Source: Acidobacteriota bacterium (lineage in GTDB: Bacteria; Acidobacteriota; Vicinamibacteria; Vicinamibacterales; Vicinamibacteraceae). From it: a DNA stretch of 18,878 bases. Shown here piece by piece: positions 6,280 to 13,673 of the stretch (position 1 is its first letter; each line of letters opens with the position of its first letter). A program made the translations under genes and the position numbers. The stretch covers positions 1 through 18,878 of the forward strand of contig JAEZCY010000201.1 in the NCBI GenBank assembly GCA_023429845.1, written 5' to 3'. Below the pieces are notes generated by a model, which saw only the letters and a list, made by a program, of their open reading frames with translations, was not told where the DNA came from and did not search any database.

Positions 6280-7932
6280 ATGGCGAGATGGCGTGTGTCC
6301 CTGTTGACCCCTGCCCTGCTCCTGCTGGCGGCCACCTGGCCCTCCGGCGCGGGGCGGACGTTCCATGACGACGATCCCCTCACGCGCGAGCGCGACACGG
6401 AGGACGCCTCCGGCGTACAGGCCCGGTCGATCAACCTGGCGTGGGATGAGCTGCGCAACACCTTCGGCCGCGCGGGCGATCCTGCCGCGACGCGCGCCTT
6501 GAACGTCAACACCGTGGACGACGTGCCGAACTCCAGTTGGTTCACGCACCGCGTCGGAACGGTGCCGCTCACTGCCGCCGACGTCGCGCGCGGGTCCGAC
6601 ACGACGGAGGGTCCGGTGCCGGGCCGGTGGACGGTCGTTTCGGCGAAGGCCGACGGTGTCACTCCAGGGTTCACGATCCGGGACACGGCCGGCGTGACGT
6701 GGTTCATCAAGTTCGATCCGCCGGGGCACCCGGAACTGGCCACGGGCGCGGAGGTGGTGGCGACGACGCTCTTCTGGGCGCTCGGTTACCACGTGCCCGA
6801 GAACCACATCGCGTCCCTGCGGCCCGAGCACCTGGAACTCGCCGATGCGCTGCAGTTGGCGCTGGGACCTCGACGGACCAGGCGCATGACCATCGGCGAC
6901 ATCCACCGGCTGCTTCGCCGTGCCGCACGGAACGCCGACGGCACGTACCGGGTGCTCGCCAGTCGCGCGCTCGAGGGGACACCGCTTGGAGGGTTCCTCT
7001 ACCAGGGCACGCGCCCGGACGATCCGAACGACGTCGTCCCGCATGAGCACCGCCGCGAGCTGCGCGCGCTGCGCGTGTTCGGCGCGTGGCTGAATCACGT
7101 GGACGCGAAGGCGATCAACACGCTCGATACGCTGATCGAAGGTGAGGGCCAGGCATTCGTGCGCCATCACCTGATTGACTTCGGATCGACCCTTGGCAGC
7201 GCCGCCCTCAAACCACGTGAGTACGACGAAGGCCATGAGTACGTCTTCGAGGGACGAAAGCTGGCGCAGCGCTTGATGCCGCCTGGCCTGCCCATTCCGT
7301 CATGGCGCCGGATCACGTATCCGCGGTTTCGCGCGATCGGCAACATCGAGGCCGACCATTTCGATCCGGCGACGTGGAAGACGCGCGTGCCCAACCCCGC
7401 GCATCGTCAGATGCGGGTCGATGATGCGTTCTGGGCGGCGCGCAAGGTGATGGCGATCAGCGATCAGATGATTGACGCGGCGGTCGCACGCGCCCGATAC
7501 AGCGACCCAACGGCGGCCGCCTACCTCACGCGCACCCTGGCCAGACGTCGCGACCGCATCGGCGCACGCTACCTGCCGTTGCTGAATCCTGTGGTCGATC
7601 CGGCCTTCGACGGCACCACGCTCACGTTCGTCAACGCCGCCGTCGAGGCCGACGTGGCGAGCGCGCCGCGCGCCTATGCGACGGACTGGTATGCCTTCGA
7701 CAACGACACGGGGAAGAGCTCGCTGATCGCCTCGGCAGTCACCGGCAGGGCCGGGCAGGTGCACGCTCCGGCCGGCGTCCCCCGTGGGACGGGTACGTTC
7801 GTGCGGGTGGACATCGCCGCCGTGGATCCGCCGGTGGCGGCGTGGCGCGCGCCGGTGCGCGTCTACTTTCGCAGCGGCGGCGCCATGTGGACACTCGCAG
7901 GTCTGGAACGCCTCGCTGAGCAAAGGCCGTGA
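6280..7932 (+). CDS. Exported protein with atypical kinase-like motifs
   Basis: This 550-residue protein starts with a Sec signal peptide (hydrophobic 7-24). Its middle has motifs laid out as in HipA/PI3-4K-like or Fam20-like atypical kinases: Lys144 in WFIKFD, Glu158 in TGAEVVATTLF, Asp275 and Asn280 in WLNHVDAKAINTLDT, and a DFG-like LIDFGSTLGS (Asp300). These could be the ATP lysine, its Glu partner, the catalytic D-x4-N and the metal-binding DFG. The rest (340-550) has no recognised domain. If active it would phosphorylate something in the periplasm or outside the cell; equally it may be a pseudokinase or only a fold relative. The kinase reading is inference; the family is otherwise a conserved hypothetical. 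It is 12 bp downstream of the barrel gene, so they may act together at the cell surface. Confidence 0.75.
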   Translation: MARWRVSLLTPALLLLAATWPSGAGRTFHDDDPLTRERDTEDASGVQARSINLAWDELRNTFGRAGDPAATRALNVNTVDDVPNSSWFTHRVGTVPLTAADVARGSDTTEGPVPGRWTVVSAKADGVTPGFTIRDTAGVTWFIKFDPPGHPELATGAEVVATTLFWALGYHVPENHIASLRPEHLELADALQLALGPRRTRRMTIGDIHRLLRRAARNADGTYRVLASRALEGTPLGGFLYQGTRPDDPNDVVPHEHRRELRALRVFGAWLNHVDAKAINTLDTLIEGEGQAFVRHHLIDFGSTLGSAALKPREYDEGHEYVFEGRKLAQRLMPPGLPIPSWRRITYPRFRAIGNIEADHFDPATWKTRVPNPAHRQMRVDDAFWAARKVMAISDQMIDAAVARARYSDPTAAAYLTRTLARRRDRIGARYLPLLNPVVDPAFDGTTLTFVNAAVEADVASAPRAYATDWYAFDNDTGKSSLIASAVTGRAGQVHAPAGVPRGTGTFVRVDIAAVDPPVAAWRAPVRVYFRSGGAMWTLAGLERLAEQRP

Positions 7933-8081
7933 GGATAGACGACATGACTGAACCTGCCCAACGGACGCCTCGGCGCCCGCAGCGAACGTCCGCTGCTACA
8001 GCGGTGGCCGGAGACACCACATCGCGCGCGGTCGTGAGCGGTTCCCTTCGCTTTCGTGACGGAGCGGGGTGTGAACGCGGT

Positions 8082-8822
8082 TCAGGCGATGGCGCCGGCG
8101 TCCGCAGTGAGGATGGCGCCCGTGATCACGCTCGCAGCGGGACTGGCCAGAAAGACCACCGCGTTCGCGACTTCGCGCGGCTCGGCGTAACGGCCCAAGG
8201 CCGTCAGGCGTCGCTGGGCGTCGGCCGCCTCGCCGTGCGTCGGATTCGCATCGGTATGGGTCGCTCCTGGTTGCACGAGGTTCACGGTGATGTCGTTCGG
8301 GCCGAGCTCCCGAGAGAGACCCCGGGTAAAGGAGGTCAGTGCCGCCTTGGACATCGCATAAACGGTGATGCCGGGGAACGGGACCCGCTCGCCCAACGCC
8401 GAGCCTATCGTGATGATGCGTCCCCCTGCGGTGAGATGCGGGATGACCGCTTTTGCAAACAGCACTGGGGCTCGCACGTTGACGTCCATCAGGGCCTGAT
8501 AGGCGTTCACGTCGATCTCGGCGATGGTTCCAGTGTGGCCGAGCGCGGCGCTGTTGACGAGGATGTCGAGTCCACCGAGCGCCGCGACCGCTTCGCTCAC
8601 GGACCGATTGATGTCGCCCGGGACGGCGCTGTCGGCCTGGATGGCGACCGCTCGATGGCCCGTGCTCTCGATGGACTTGACCACCTCACCAGCCCTCCCG
8701 GCGGCGTGCCGGTAGGTGAATGCCACGTCGGCGCCGTTCTCCGCGAGCGCCAACGCGATCGCAGCACCGATGCCCCGCGAGCCACCGGTCACCAACGCGC
8801 GTTTTCCGTTCAGATCGATCAT
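8082..8822 (-). CDS. SDR-family NAD(P)-dependent oxidoreductase
   Basis: This 246-residue classical short-chain dehydrogenase has the Rossmann motif TGGSRGIG (12-19), the NNAG-equivalent NSAA (90-93), Asn115, Ser141, Tyr155 and Lys159 (YAMSK), so the full catalytic tetrad is present. The Arg at position 16 next to the glycine-rich loop suggests NADPH. It ends with the usual ITGAILTADAG. It resembles FabG-like 3-oxoacyl reductases, but the substrate cannot be told. The ATG at 8822 is chosen over upstream starts because AGGAGA lies 6 bases before it and the conserved domain begins at residue 5; the open frame continues to 9173 without meaningful sequence. It is cytoplasmic and is a single gene running against its neighbours. 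Confidence 0.92.
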   Translation of the reverse strand: MIDLNGKRALVTGGSRGIGAAIALALAENGADVAFTYRHAAGRAGEVVKSIESTGHRAVAIQADSAVPGDINRSVSEAVAALGGLDILVNSAALGHTGTIAEIDVNAYQALMDVNVRAPVLFAKAVIPHLTAGGRIITIGSALGERVPFPGITVYAMSKAALTSFTRGLSRELGPNDITVNLVQPGATHTDANPTHGEAADAQRRLTALGRYAEPREVANAVVFLASPAASVITGAILTADAGAIA

Positions 8823-9388
8823 GACGTTCTCCTGGTGAAAGCCGCGCCAGCGCGACACCGTGCAGTCACACCACCGCGTTGCTGCTGCATGCGGGCGGCC
8901 GTTGCAGTGACGCGCCCGGCGCGCCGCCCGCGTAATGCGGCACCTGCGGTGCGCCGATGCGGCGGCGGCGATCTGGTGGCGGCACGTCATGGCCATTGGC
9001 TGCCAACTGACAATGCCAGCAGCGTCGTGGGATCCAGTGTCAGCCACAGGCGGCGTCGAGCGATTGCACCTTCCACGTGCCGTTTGTATGGTCGTGCTGC
9101 TGCGAGCGTCACGCGGCAGCGCCGGGGCGACGGTGCGCGACCGGATAGCGTGTCCGACGATGCTCTCGCACAAATCACCGTATAGGCAGGCAAGCGCGCG
9201 GCGCCTCCGCGTTCGACACTGGACGGCAGGGAAGGCGACGTGCCCTCCCTTCTACCCAAACTAGACCGTCAGGAGTCGAGTCGCATGGCTGTCAAGACCG
9301 CCTCGCCACCCTTCGCAACGGACTGCCGGCGTGCTCCACGAGCCGCGGGTCATCGCGCACGACACCCCATCACTCCAAGGAGATAGCC
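8823..9388. other. Intergenic region between divergent SDR and alpha/beta hydrolase genes
   Basis: 566 bases without a supported gene. It must contain the promoters of both flanking genes. Repeat R1 copy B lies at about 9142-9231. Frames that are open here on either strand are rich in Arg, Ala and Cys and match nothing recognised. Confidence 0.5.
9142..9231 (+). repeat. Dispersed repeat R1, copy B (degenerate)
   Basis: The core ACAAATCACCGTA is exact (9170-9182) and TCGACACTGGAC follows about 30 bases later, in the order and spacing of copies A and C. The GGAAC box and the right arm of the CACTGG stem are lost. It ends about 158 bp before the start codon at 9389. Confidence 0.5.
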
Positions 9389-10324
9389 ATGAGCCCTGAG
9401 AAATCCGCTGTTGAAGCCGCGCGTTACGGCAGTACCGCCTCAGCGACGGCGGCCGACAATCCCGTACAGGTCCACCATCGAAGCGTGGAAGTCGAAGGCG
9501 TCCGCGTTTTCTATCGCGAAGCCGGTCGGCCAGAGGCGCCAGCCGTCCTCCTGCTGCACGGGTTTGCCGCCTCCTCATACATGTTCCGCGAGCTGATACC
9601 GGTGCTGGCTCTGGACTATCACGTGGTTGCTCCTGACCTTCCTGGCTTCGGCCAGACTACCGTGATGGCAGGGGCCGAGTTCAGCTACACGTTCGATAAC
9701 CTCGCGTCGGTCATCGATGCCTTCGCAGTGGCCAAGGGCCTGGACCGCTACGCCATGTACGTATTCGACTATGGCGCCCCTGTGGGCTGGCGCCTGGCCG
9801 TGAAGCACCCGCAGAGGATCTCCGCCATAGTGAGCCAGAATGGCAACGCGTATGAGGTGGGCTTGAGCGAGGGCTGGGCCGAGATGCGCAAGGCGTGGGG
9901 CGACCCCAGTGTCGAGAATCGCGAGGCCCTGCGTCGTTTCAACACGCCGGAGATGATCAAGTGGCAGTATACCGAAGGGGTCCAGGATACGTCCCTGATC
10001 GCGCCTGAGGGGTATCAGCTGGCATCGGCGGCAATCGATCGCATCGGTGTGGACGCGCAGATGGACCTGCTGCTCGATTACGGCCAGAACATCAGGCAGT
10101 ACGAGGAGCTTCATGAGTTCTTCCGGCAGTACCAACCGCCAACGTTGGCGATCTGGGGCAGGCATGATCCATTCTTCACGCCGGCCGGAGCCGATGCGTT
10201 CAAGAGGGACAATGCCAGCGCCGAAGTGCTGTTCCTCGATACCGGTCACCTGGCCCTTGAAACGCACGGCCGCGAGATCGCAACGGCAATGCTGCGGTTT
10301 CTTGAACGCAGCCTGAAGGGGTGA
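9389..10324 (+). CDS. Alpha/beta hydrolase with Asp nucleophile (haloalkane dehalogenase/epoxide hydrolase-like)
   Basis: This 311-residue protein has an alpha/beta hydrolase fold with HGF oxyanion motif (57-59), nucleophile Asp127 in VFDYGAP, acid Asp260 in WGRHDPFF and base His287 in DTGHLALETH. An Asp rather than Ser nucleophile places it with haloalkane dehalogenases and epoxide hydrolases; the true substrate is unknown, and many such FDYGAP proteins are simply called hydrolases. The start at 9389 has a strong AAGGAGATAGCC leader. The first 27 residues are polar and Ala-rich and precede the fold, without a classical signal peptide. It stands alone; a strong hairpin follows its stop by about 57 bp. 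Confidence 0.88.
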   Translation: MSPEKSAVEAARYGSTASATAADNPVQVHHRSVEVEGVRVFYREAGRPEAPAVLLLHGFAASSYMFRELIPVLALDYHVVAPDLPGFGQTTVMAGAEFSYTFDNLASVIDAFAVAKGLDRYAMYVFDYGAPVGWRLAVKHPQRISAIVSQNGNAYEVGLSEGWAEMRKAWGDPSVENREALRRFNTPEMIKWQYTEGVQDTSLIAPEGYQLASAAIDRIGVDAQMDLLLDYGQNIRQYEELHEFFRQYQPPTLAIWGRHDPFFTPAGADAFKRDNASAEVLFLDTGHLALETHGREIATAMLRFLERSLKG

Positions 10325-10380
10325 GCGGCGACGGTCGTGAGCGGGCCCTGAACCCCACGGTGCCGGCAACCGGGCTGCCA

Positions 10381-10424
10381 GCCGGCGACGACAGACGGCG
10401 CCAGACCGCGCCGTCGTCGTCGGC
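10381..10424 (+). terminator. Strong hairpin downstream of the alpha/beta hydrolase gene
   Basis: GCCGGCGACGAC (10381-10392) pairs with GTCGTCGTCGGC (10413-10424) with one G-U, and GGCG (10397-10400) pairs with CGCC (10409-10412) across a 4-base bulge, giving 16 bp of stem. There is no clear T-tract, so simple intrinsic termination is uncertain. Confidence 0.4.
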
Positions 10425-10464
10425 ATGTCTCTCGTACTCGTTTCAACTTACACGTGCGACGCTG

Positions 10465-10484
10465 ACGCCGTCGTCCGACGGCGT
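10465..10484. promoter_or_regulatory. 20-bp inverted repeat
   Basis: ACGCCGTCG and CGACGGCGT flank a TC dinucleotide, 9-bp perfect arms. It may be an operator, a second transcription-stop hairpin, or chance in GC-rich DNA. Confidence 0.3.
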
Positions 10485-10540
10485 ATCGGACTTGCATGCT
10501 CGGTCATGCCGCCCGTCCGTCCGTGGCGTTCTGGCATCGC

Positions 10541-10737
10541 GCATCGACGCATGGTGCGGCTGCTCTCGATCTGATCCGCTTGCGGAGATTCCGGCCCGGT
10601 GGTCCACAGCCTGGGCTCCTGCCCTTTGTCGCGCATGCATCGGACAACGCGCGACGGCGCGCTCATACAAATCACCGTAGGGAACAGCAATCACTCTACG
10701 CCATCGCAGTCGACACTGGACACCAGTGGGGCTGACG
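10541..10737 (+). repeat. Dispersed repeat R1, copy C
   Basis: This copy has the same block order as copy A. The core ACAAATCACCGTA is at 10667-10679, GGAAC at 10681-10685, and CACTGG-ACA-CCAGTG (10714-10728) is a perfect stem-loop. CGTAG and CTACG also flank the GGAAC segment in this copy, but that second stem is not kept in copy A. It ends about 117 bp before the ATG at 10854. Confidence 0.6.
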
Positions 10738-10853
10738 CGCGCCGCACTGAATCGAGTCGAGCTTCGGCGCAGGTTGTACGTACGTCTAGTCACGACACAG
10801 CAAGGCAAGCCGATGGCGGAAGCAGGCATCAGCCATCATCAAGGAGACAGTCC

Positions 10854-11561
10854 ATGACCAATCACTCGTGTGCCGTTGGCGACGCACCGCTGGACCAGCC
10901 CTCCTTCCAGGAGGCCGACATGTTCCGGGACATGCGTCAGGAAGGGCCAATGACGATCGGTGTCTCGCGCTACGACACGATCCTGAGTAAGTTGGCGGTG
11001 TACCAGGACGAGCCGGGCGCCGAGGGAGGCCTTGCCTTGTCTCGGGCGACGCGGGGCCGCCTGGCTGCGGTGCTCCTGGCGGTCACTCTGCCGTTCTGGT
11101 CGGCCTGTGCCGACAGTCCCACCGCGCCGAGTGCGAGCGCATTGGTCACCTTCAGGGTGGGCAACGAAACGTTCAGGGTCCAGCTGGTCGAGGACGAGGA
11201 CATCGAGGCTGCTCGCAAGGCACAGCAAGGCGGGTCCGCGCGCATCCCGATCGGACGAATCGTGTCCGGCACGAGCGTCAACTCCGGCTGGTCGTGGCAT
11301 CTGGTCGACGTGCAGTTCGCCGAGGCCACCATCGAACTCTGCGACGGGCTTCCGTCGCATGTCGAGCAGGCAGGAGGCGCATTCGCAAACGGGTACTACT
11401 GTCCCTGGTCGGCCCAGATCACCGCAATCCGTGAGGTGCCGTCTCGCCAGGTACGCGTCGTCGACGCTCCTCGCCCGGATCGCCAATGGAGCGCTTCGAC
11501 ATGCGCCTATTTCACACAGGCGCTCGCGCACGCTCTGCGCATTGCCGGCATCAACTTGTAA
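10854..11561 (+). CDS. BP74-like lipoprotein with unrelated N-terminal extension
   Basis: From the ATG at 10854 (AAGGAGA upstream) the product has 235 residues. Residues 1-60 are polar, match no known domain and end just before a second complete start: TTG at 11037 with GGAGG 7 bases upstream, followed by RATRGRL, a hydrophobic stretch and a lipobox-like FWSAC with Cys85. The real lipoprotein may therefore be the 174-residue product from 11037. Residues 97-195 (VTFRVGNETFRVQL, IPIGRIVSGTSVNSGWSWHL, ATIELCDGLPS, YYCPWSAQITAI) match my recollection of BP74-related proteins, a little-studied domain; the two cysteines (163 and 183) could pair outside the cytoplasm. The last 40 residues look unrelated to that domain. 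Function is unknown; it would be anchored in a membrane facing the periplasm. Confidence 0.65.
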   Translation: MTNHSCAVGDAPLDQPSFQEADMFRDMRQEGPMTIGVSRYDTILSKLAVYQDEPGAEGGLALSRATRGRLAAVLLAVTLPFWSACADSPTAPSASALVTFRVGNETFRVQLVEDEDIEAARKAQQGGSARIPIGRIVSGTSVNSGWSWHLVDVQFAEATIELCDGLPSHVEQAGGAFANGYYCPWSAQITAIREVPSRQVRVVDAPRPDRQWSASTCAYFTQALAHALRIAGINL

Positions 11562-11588
11562 GCCGATGACGACGATCATGCCGCCGCC

Positions 11589-11621
11589 CAGGCGCCGCGC
11601 AGGTGTCGAACCAGGCGCCTG
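11589..11621 (+). terminator. Possible hairpin terminator
   Basis: CAGGCGCC (11589-11596) pairs perfectly with GGCGCCTG (11614-11621), 28 bases after the lipoprotein stop. The loop is long (17) and no T-tract follows, so the call is weak. Confidence 0.25.
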
Positions 11622-11707
11622 TGACCGTGGCAGGAGGGCGTCCACCCGGCAGGACGCCGCCAGACCATCCACGAAGGGCGTCGGCGCATGCGAGTGAGGA
11701 GGACGCC

Positions 11708-12435
11708 GTGAGACGCCGCCTCAGCCTCGTACTGGCCGGCCTGCTGGCCTCCCCGATCATGGCCAGCGCGCATGCGGCTGTACGGCGAGGTGAAGAGCGG
11801 CATCGCGAACGGACGGGCCGGAGGCCCTCGTCCTGCCGACGAGGACCAGTTCGACATCCACCAGGCCTTCGTGGAGGTCTCGCATGGCGCGGTAACAGGG
11901 CGTGTCGGACGGCAGGAACTGGCCTTCGGCTCGCAGCGGCTCGTGAGCACGCGTGAAGGCCCGAACGTTCGCCAGGCCTTTGATGCGGTCAGCATCATCG
12001 TGGCGAAGGGGCAGTGGCGGGTGGACGGCGTCGGCGCGCGGTACGTGCGCACGGCAGCGGGGATGTTCGACGACTCGTCGCCCATGAGTGCCGTCGTTCC
12101 CGACCCTGACCTTGATCGATCACATGGACCTTCATCCGCAACTGGAGCTGACGCCCCGCGCCGGCCTCATCGTCACGGCCAGCTGGCAGTTCTTCTGGCG
12201 GCAGCAGCTGGACGACGGGGTCCATGCGATGCCGGGCAATCTCCTGCGGTCAGGCGAGGGGATACGTGCGAGGTTCGTCGGGCACTCACCGGGCGTCAAG
12301 GCCGAGTGGCAGGTGAGTAAGCGCCTGTCCTTCACGGCCAACGCGTCGCACTTCACGGCCGGGCCGTTCATCCGGGAGTCGGGGCCTGCGGGCGCCATCG
12401 GCTTCGTTGCCGCGTGGGCGACGTATCGCTTCTGA
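11708..12435 (+). pseudogene. Alginate-export family outer-membrane porin, broken by deletions
   Basis: Three pieces lie in three frames. GTG 11708, preceded by AGGAGG, gives a signal peptide (RRRLSLVLAGLLASP to ASAHA). From 11772 another frame gives LYGEVKSGIANGRAGGPRP, DEDQFDIHQAFVEV and GRVGRQELAFGSQRL, typical of the N-terminal half of alginate-export (PF13372) barrels. From about 12115 the third frame gives DLHPQLEL, ASWQFFWRQQLDDGV, GNLLRSGEGIRARFVG and the terminal WATYRF. Family members are usually near 400-450 residues; here only about 240 remain, so one deletion after the signal peptide and one mid-barrel deletion, each shifting frame, are inferred. The GTG frame stops at 11956. The ends are well kept, so decay may be recent. 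It would have been an outer-membrane channel. Confidence 0.75.
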
Positions 12436-12773
12436 CCTGGCGTCAACCTGCATACCCGCGCTGCCACGCGAAACCTCGAGCCGGCCACCCCTCGCTCCTG
12501 AGGGCCGCAGCACTCTGCGCGCAGGGCGGAGCGGAGCTGACCGTCTGCAGCGCCAGCGTCACCACGCAGGTTTGCAGCCGCGAGCCGCCTGCCGTGGCGG
12601 TGGAGGGCAAGACGATCCTGCCCGTCGCATCAGGTGACAACCGGCGAAGAAATGGGGACTTTCACCGACGCGAACCTGCTGCCAGTTGCGCGACCCTGAC
12701 AAACGCCGGCAATCACCGGCGAGGACCGGCGGGAACGAGCGTTCTCACCGATATCGCTGAAAAGGGGGAAGTC
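12436..12773. other. Intergenic region with repeat R2
   Basis: 338 bases. The frame of the next gene is open back to 12414, but its residues there are Arg-, Pro- and Ala-rich and match nothing, so the region is treated as non-coding. It contains R2 copy 1 and the hydrolase leader. Confidence 0.5.
12636..12700 (+). repeat. Dispersed repeat R2, copy 1
   Basis: It shares with 14382-14447 the blocks GCGAAGA, GGGACTT, ACCGACGCGAAC, TGCGCGA and CCTG at the same spacing, roughly 70% identity by eye over 65 bases. It ends 73 bp before the ATG at 12774. GGGACTT resembles the -35 box of ECF sigma promoters, but no conserved -10 is visible in both copies. Confidence 0.55.
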
Positions 12774-13625
12774 ATGGGATTCATCACGGTTGGGAACGAG
12801 AACTCCATCCCGGTCGAGCTCTACTACGAGGATCAGGGGGCGGGGCAGCCCGTCGTCCTGATCCACGGCTATCCGCTGAACGGCCACAGTTGGGAGCGCC
12901 AGGTGTCGGAGCTCCTCGCCTCAGGCTACCGCGTCATCGCCTACGACCGTCGCGGGTTCGGCCAGTCGTCGAAGGTCGGCTCCGGATACAACTACGACAC
13001 GTTCGCCGCCGATCTGAGCACTGTCCTGGAGACCCTCGATCTGCGCGACGTCATCCTCATAGGCTTCTCGATGGGCACGGGCGAACTCGCCCGCTACGTC
13101 TCGAAGTACGGCCACGAGCGCGTCGCGAAGTTGGCGTTCCTCGCCGCGCTGGAGCCGTTCCTCGTCGCCCGCGACGACAATCCCGAGGGCGTGCCGCAGG
13201 GTGTCTTTCACGGAATCGAGGCCGCGGCGAGAGATGACCGCTACGCCTGGTTCACCCAGTTCTTTTCGGACTTCTACGACCTCGACGAGAACCTCGGCGT
13301 TCGGATCAGCCAGGAGGCGGTCACCGCGAGTTGGAATGTCGCCGTCTCCAGCGCGCCCGTAGCAGCCCACGCCGTCGTGTCCTCGTGGACCGAGGACTTC
13401 CGAGCCGACATCGAGGCGGTCCGCGCCAGCGGCACACCGGCGCTGATCCTGCACGGCACCGCCGACAAGATCCTGCCTATCGACGCCACTGCCCGCCGCT
13501 TTCGGGAGAGCCTGCCCGACGCGGCATACGTGGAGATCGAGGGCGCTCCGCACGGACTGCTCTGGACCCACGCCGACGAGGTGAACACCGCGCTGCGTGC
13601 GTTCCTCGGCTCGGTCCACGACTAG
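12774..13625 (+). CDS. Alpha/beta hydrolase, non-haem haloperoxidase/esterase type
   Basis: This 283-residue protein has the cofactor-free haloperoxidase-like layout: HGYPLNGHSWERQ (31-43), YDRRGFGQSS (57-66), nucleophile Ser99 in GFSMGTGE, Asp231 in LHGTADKILP and His260 in GAPHGLLWTHADE. The triad is complete. Family members hydrolyse esters and can form peracids in vitro; the physiological substrate is unknown. ATG 12774 is preceded by GGGGGA at good spacing, and conserved sequence begins within ten residues. It has no signal peptide, so it is cytoplasmic. It precedes the GPP34 gene by 48 bp and is likely co-transcribed with it. Such proteins are widespread in Actinomycetota, in line with other genes to its right. 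Confidence 0.9.
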   Translation: MGFITVGNENSIPVELYYEDQGAGQPVVLIHGYPLNGHSWERQVSELLASGYRVIAYDRRGFGQSSKVGSGYNYDTFAADLSTVLETLDLRDVILIGFSMGTGELARYVSKYGHERVAKLAFLAALEPFLVARDDNPEGVPQGVFHGIEAAARDDRYAWFTQFFSDFYDLDENLGVRISQEAVTASWNVAVSSAPVAAHAVVSSWTEDFRADIEAVRASGTPALILHGTADKILPIDATARRFRESLPDAAYVEIEGAPHGLLWTHADEVNTALRAFLGSVHD

Positions 13626-13673
13626 GCGGCCGCCACCATCGTCGACCGGAGACACATCGGAAGGGACCGACCA

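Larger units (their letters stand above)
10325..10853. other. Intergenic region with hairpins and R1 copy C
   Basis: 529 bases without a supported gene. The left part holds a long hairpin (10381-10424) and a 20-bp inverted repeat (10465-10484); the right part is R1 copy C and the leader of the lipoprotein gene with AAGGAGACAGTCC before the ATG at 10854. Confidence 0.5.

Noticed and set aside
6067..7236. Long minus-strand open frame (389 residues) opposite the kinase-like gene
   Set aside because: Composition is Arg/Gly/Val-rich without domains, and the opposite strand has clear coding motifs.
7933..8081. Possible small gene starting at 7944 after the kinase-like gene
   Set aside because: The frame from this ATG stays open into the antisense of the SDR gene and its residues match nothing; no independent ribosome-binding site.
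8823..9173. Upstream extension of the SDR frame by 117 residues
   Set aside because: It precedes an AGGAGA-marked ATG and the conserved start of the SDR fold, has no signal peptide or domain and has Arg/Cys-rich composition.
4332..10737. R1 copies as a CRISPR array or integron cassette sites
   Set aside because: Copies are kilobases apart with different gene content, there are no regular spacers, and no cas or integrase gene is present.
10599..10853. Upstream extension of the lipoprotein frame
   Set aside because: It runs through R1 copy C and lacks the ribosome-binding site that ATG 10854 has.
12414..12773. Upstream extension of the haloperoxidase-like frame by 120 residues
   Set aside because: The fold starts at the well-marked ATG 12774; the extension crosses the porin's end and repeat R2.
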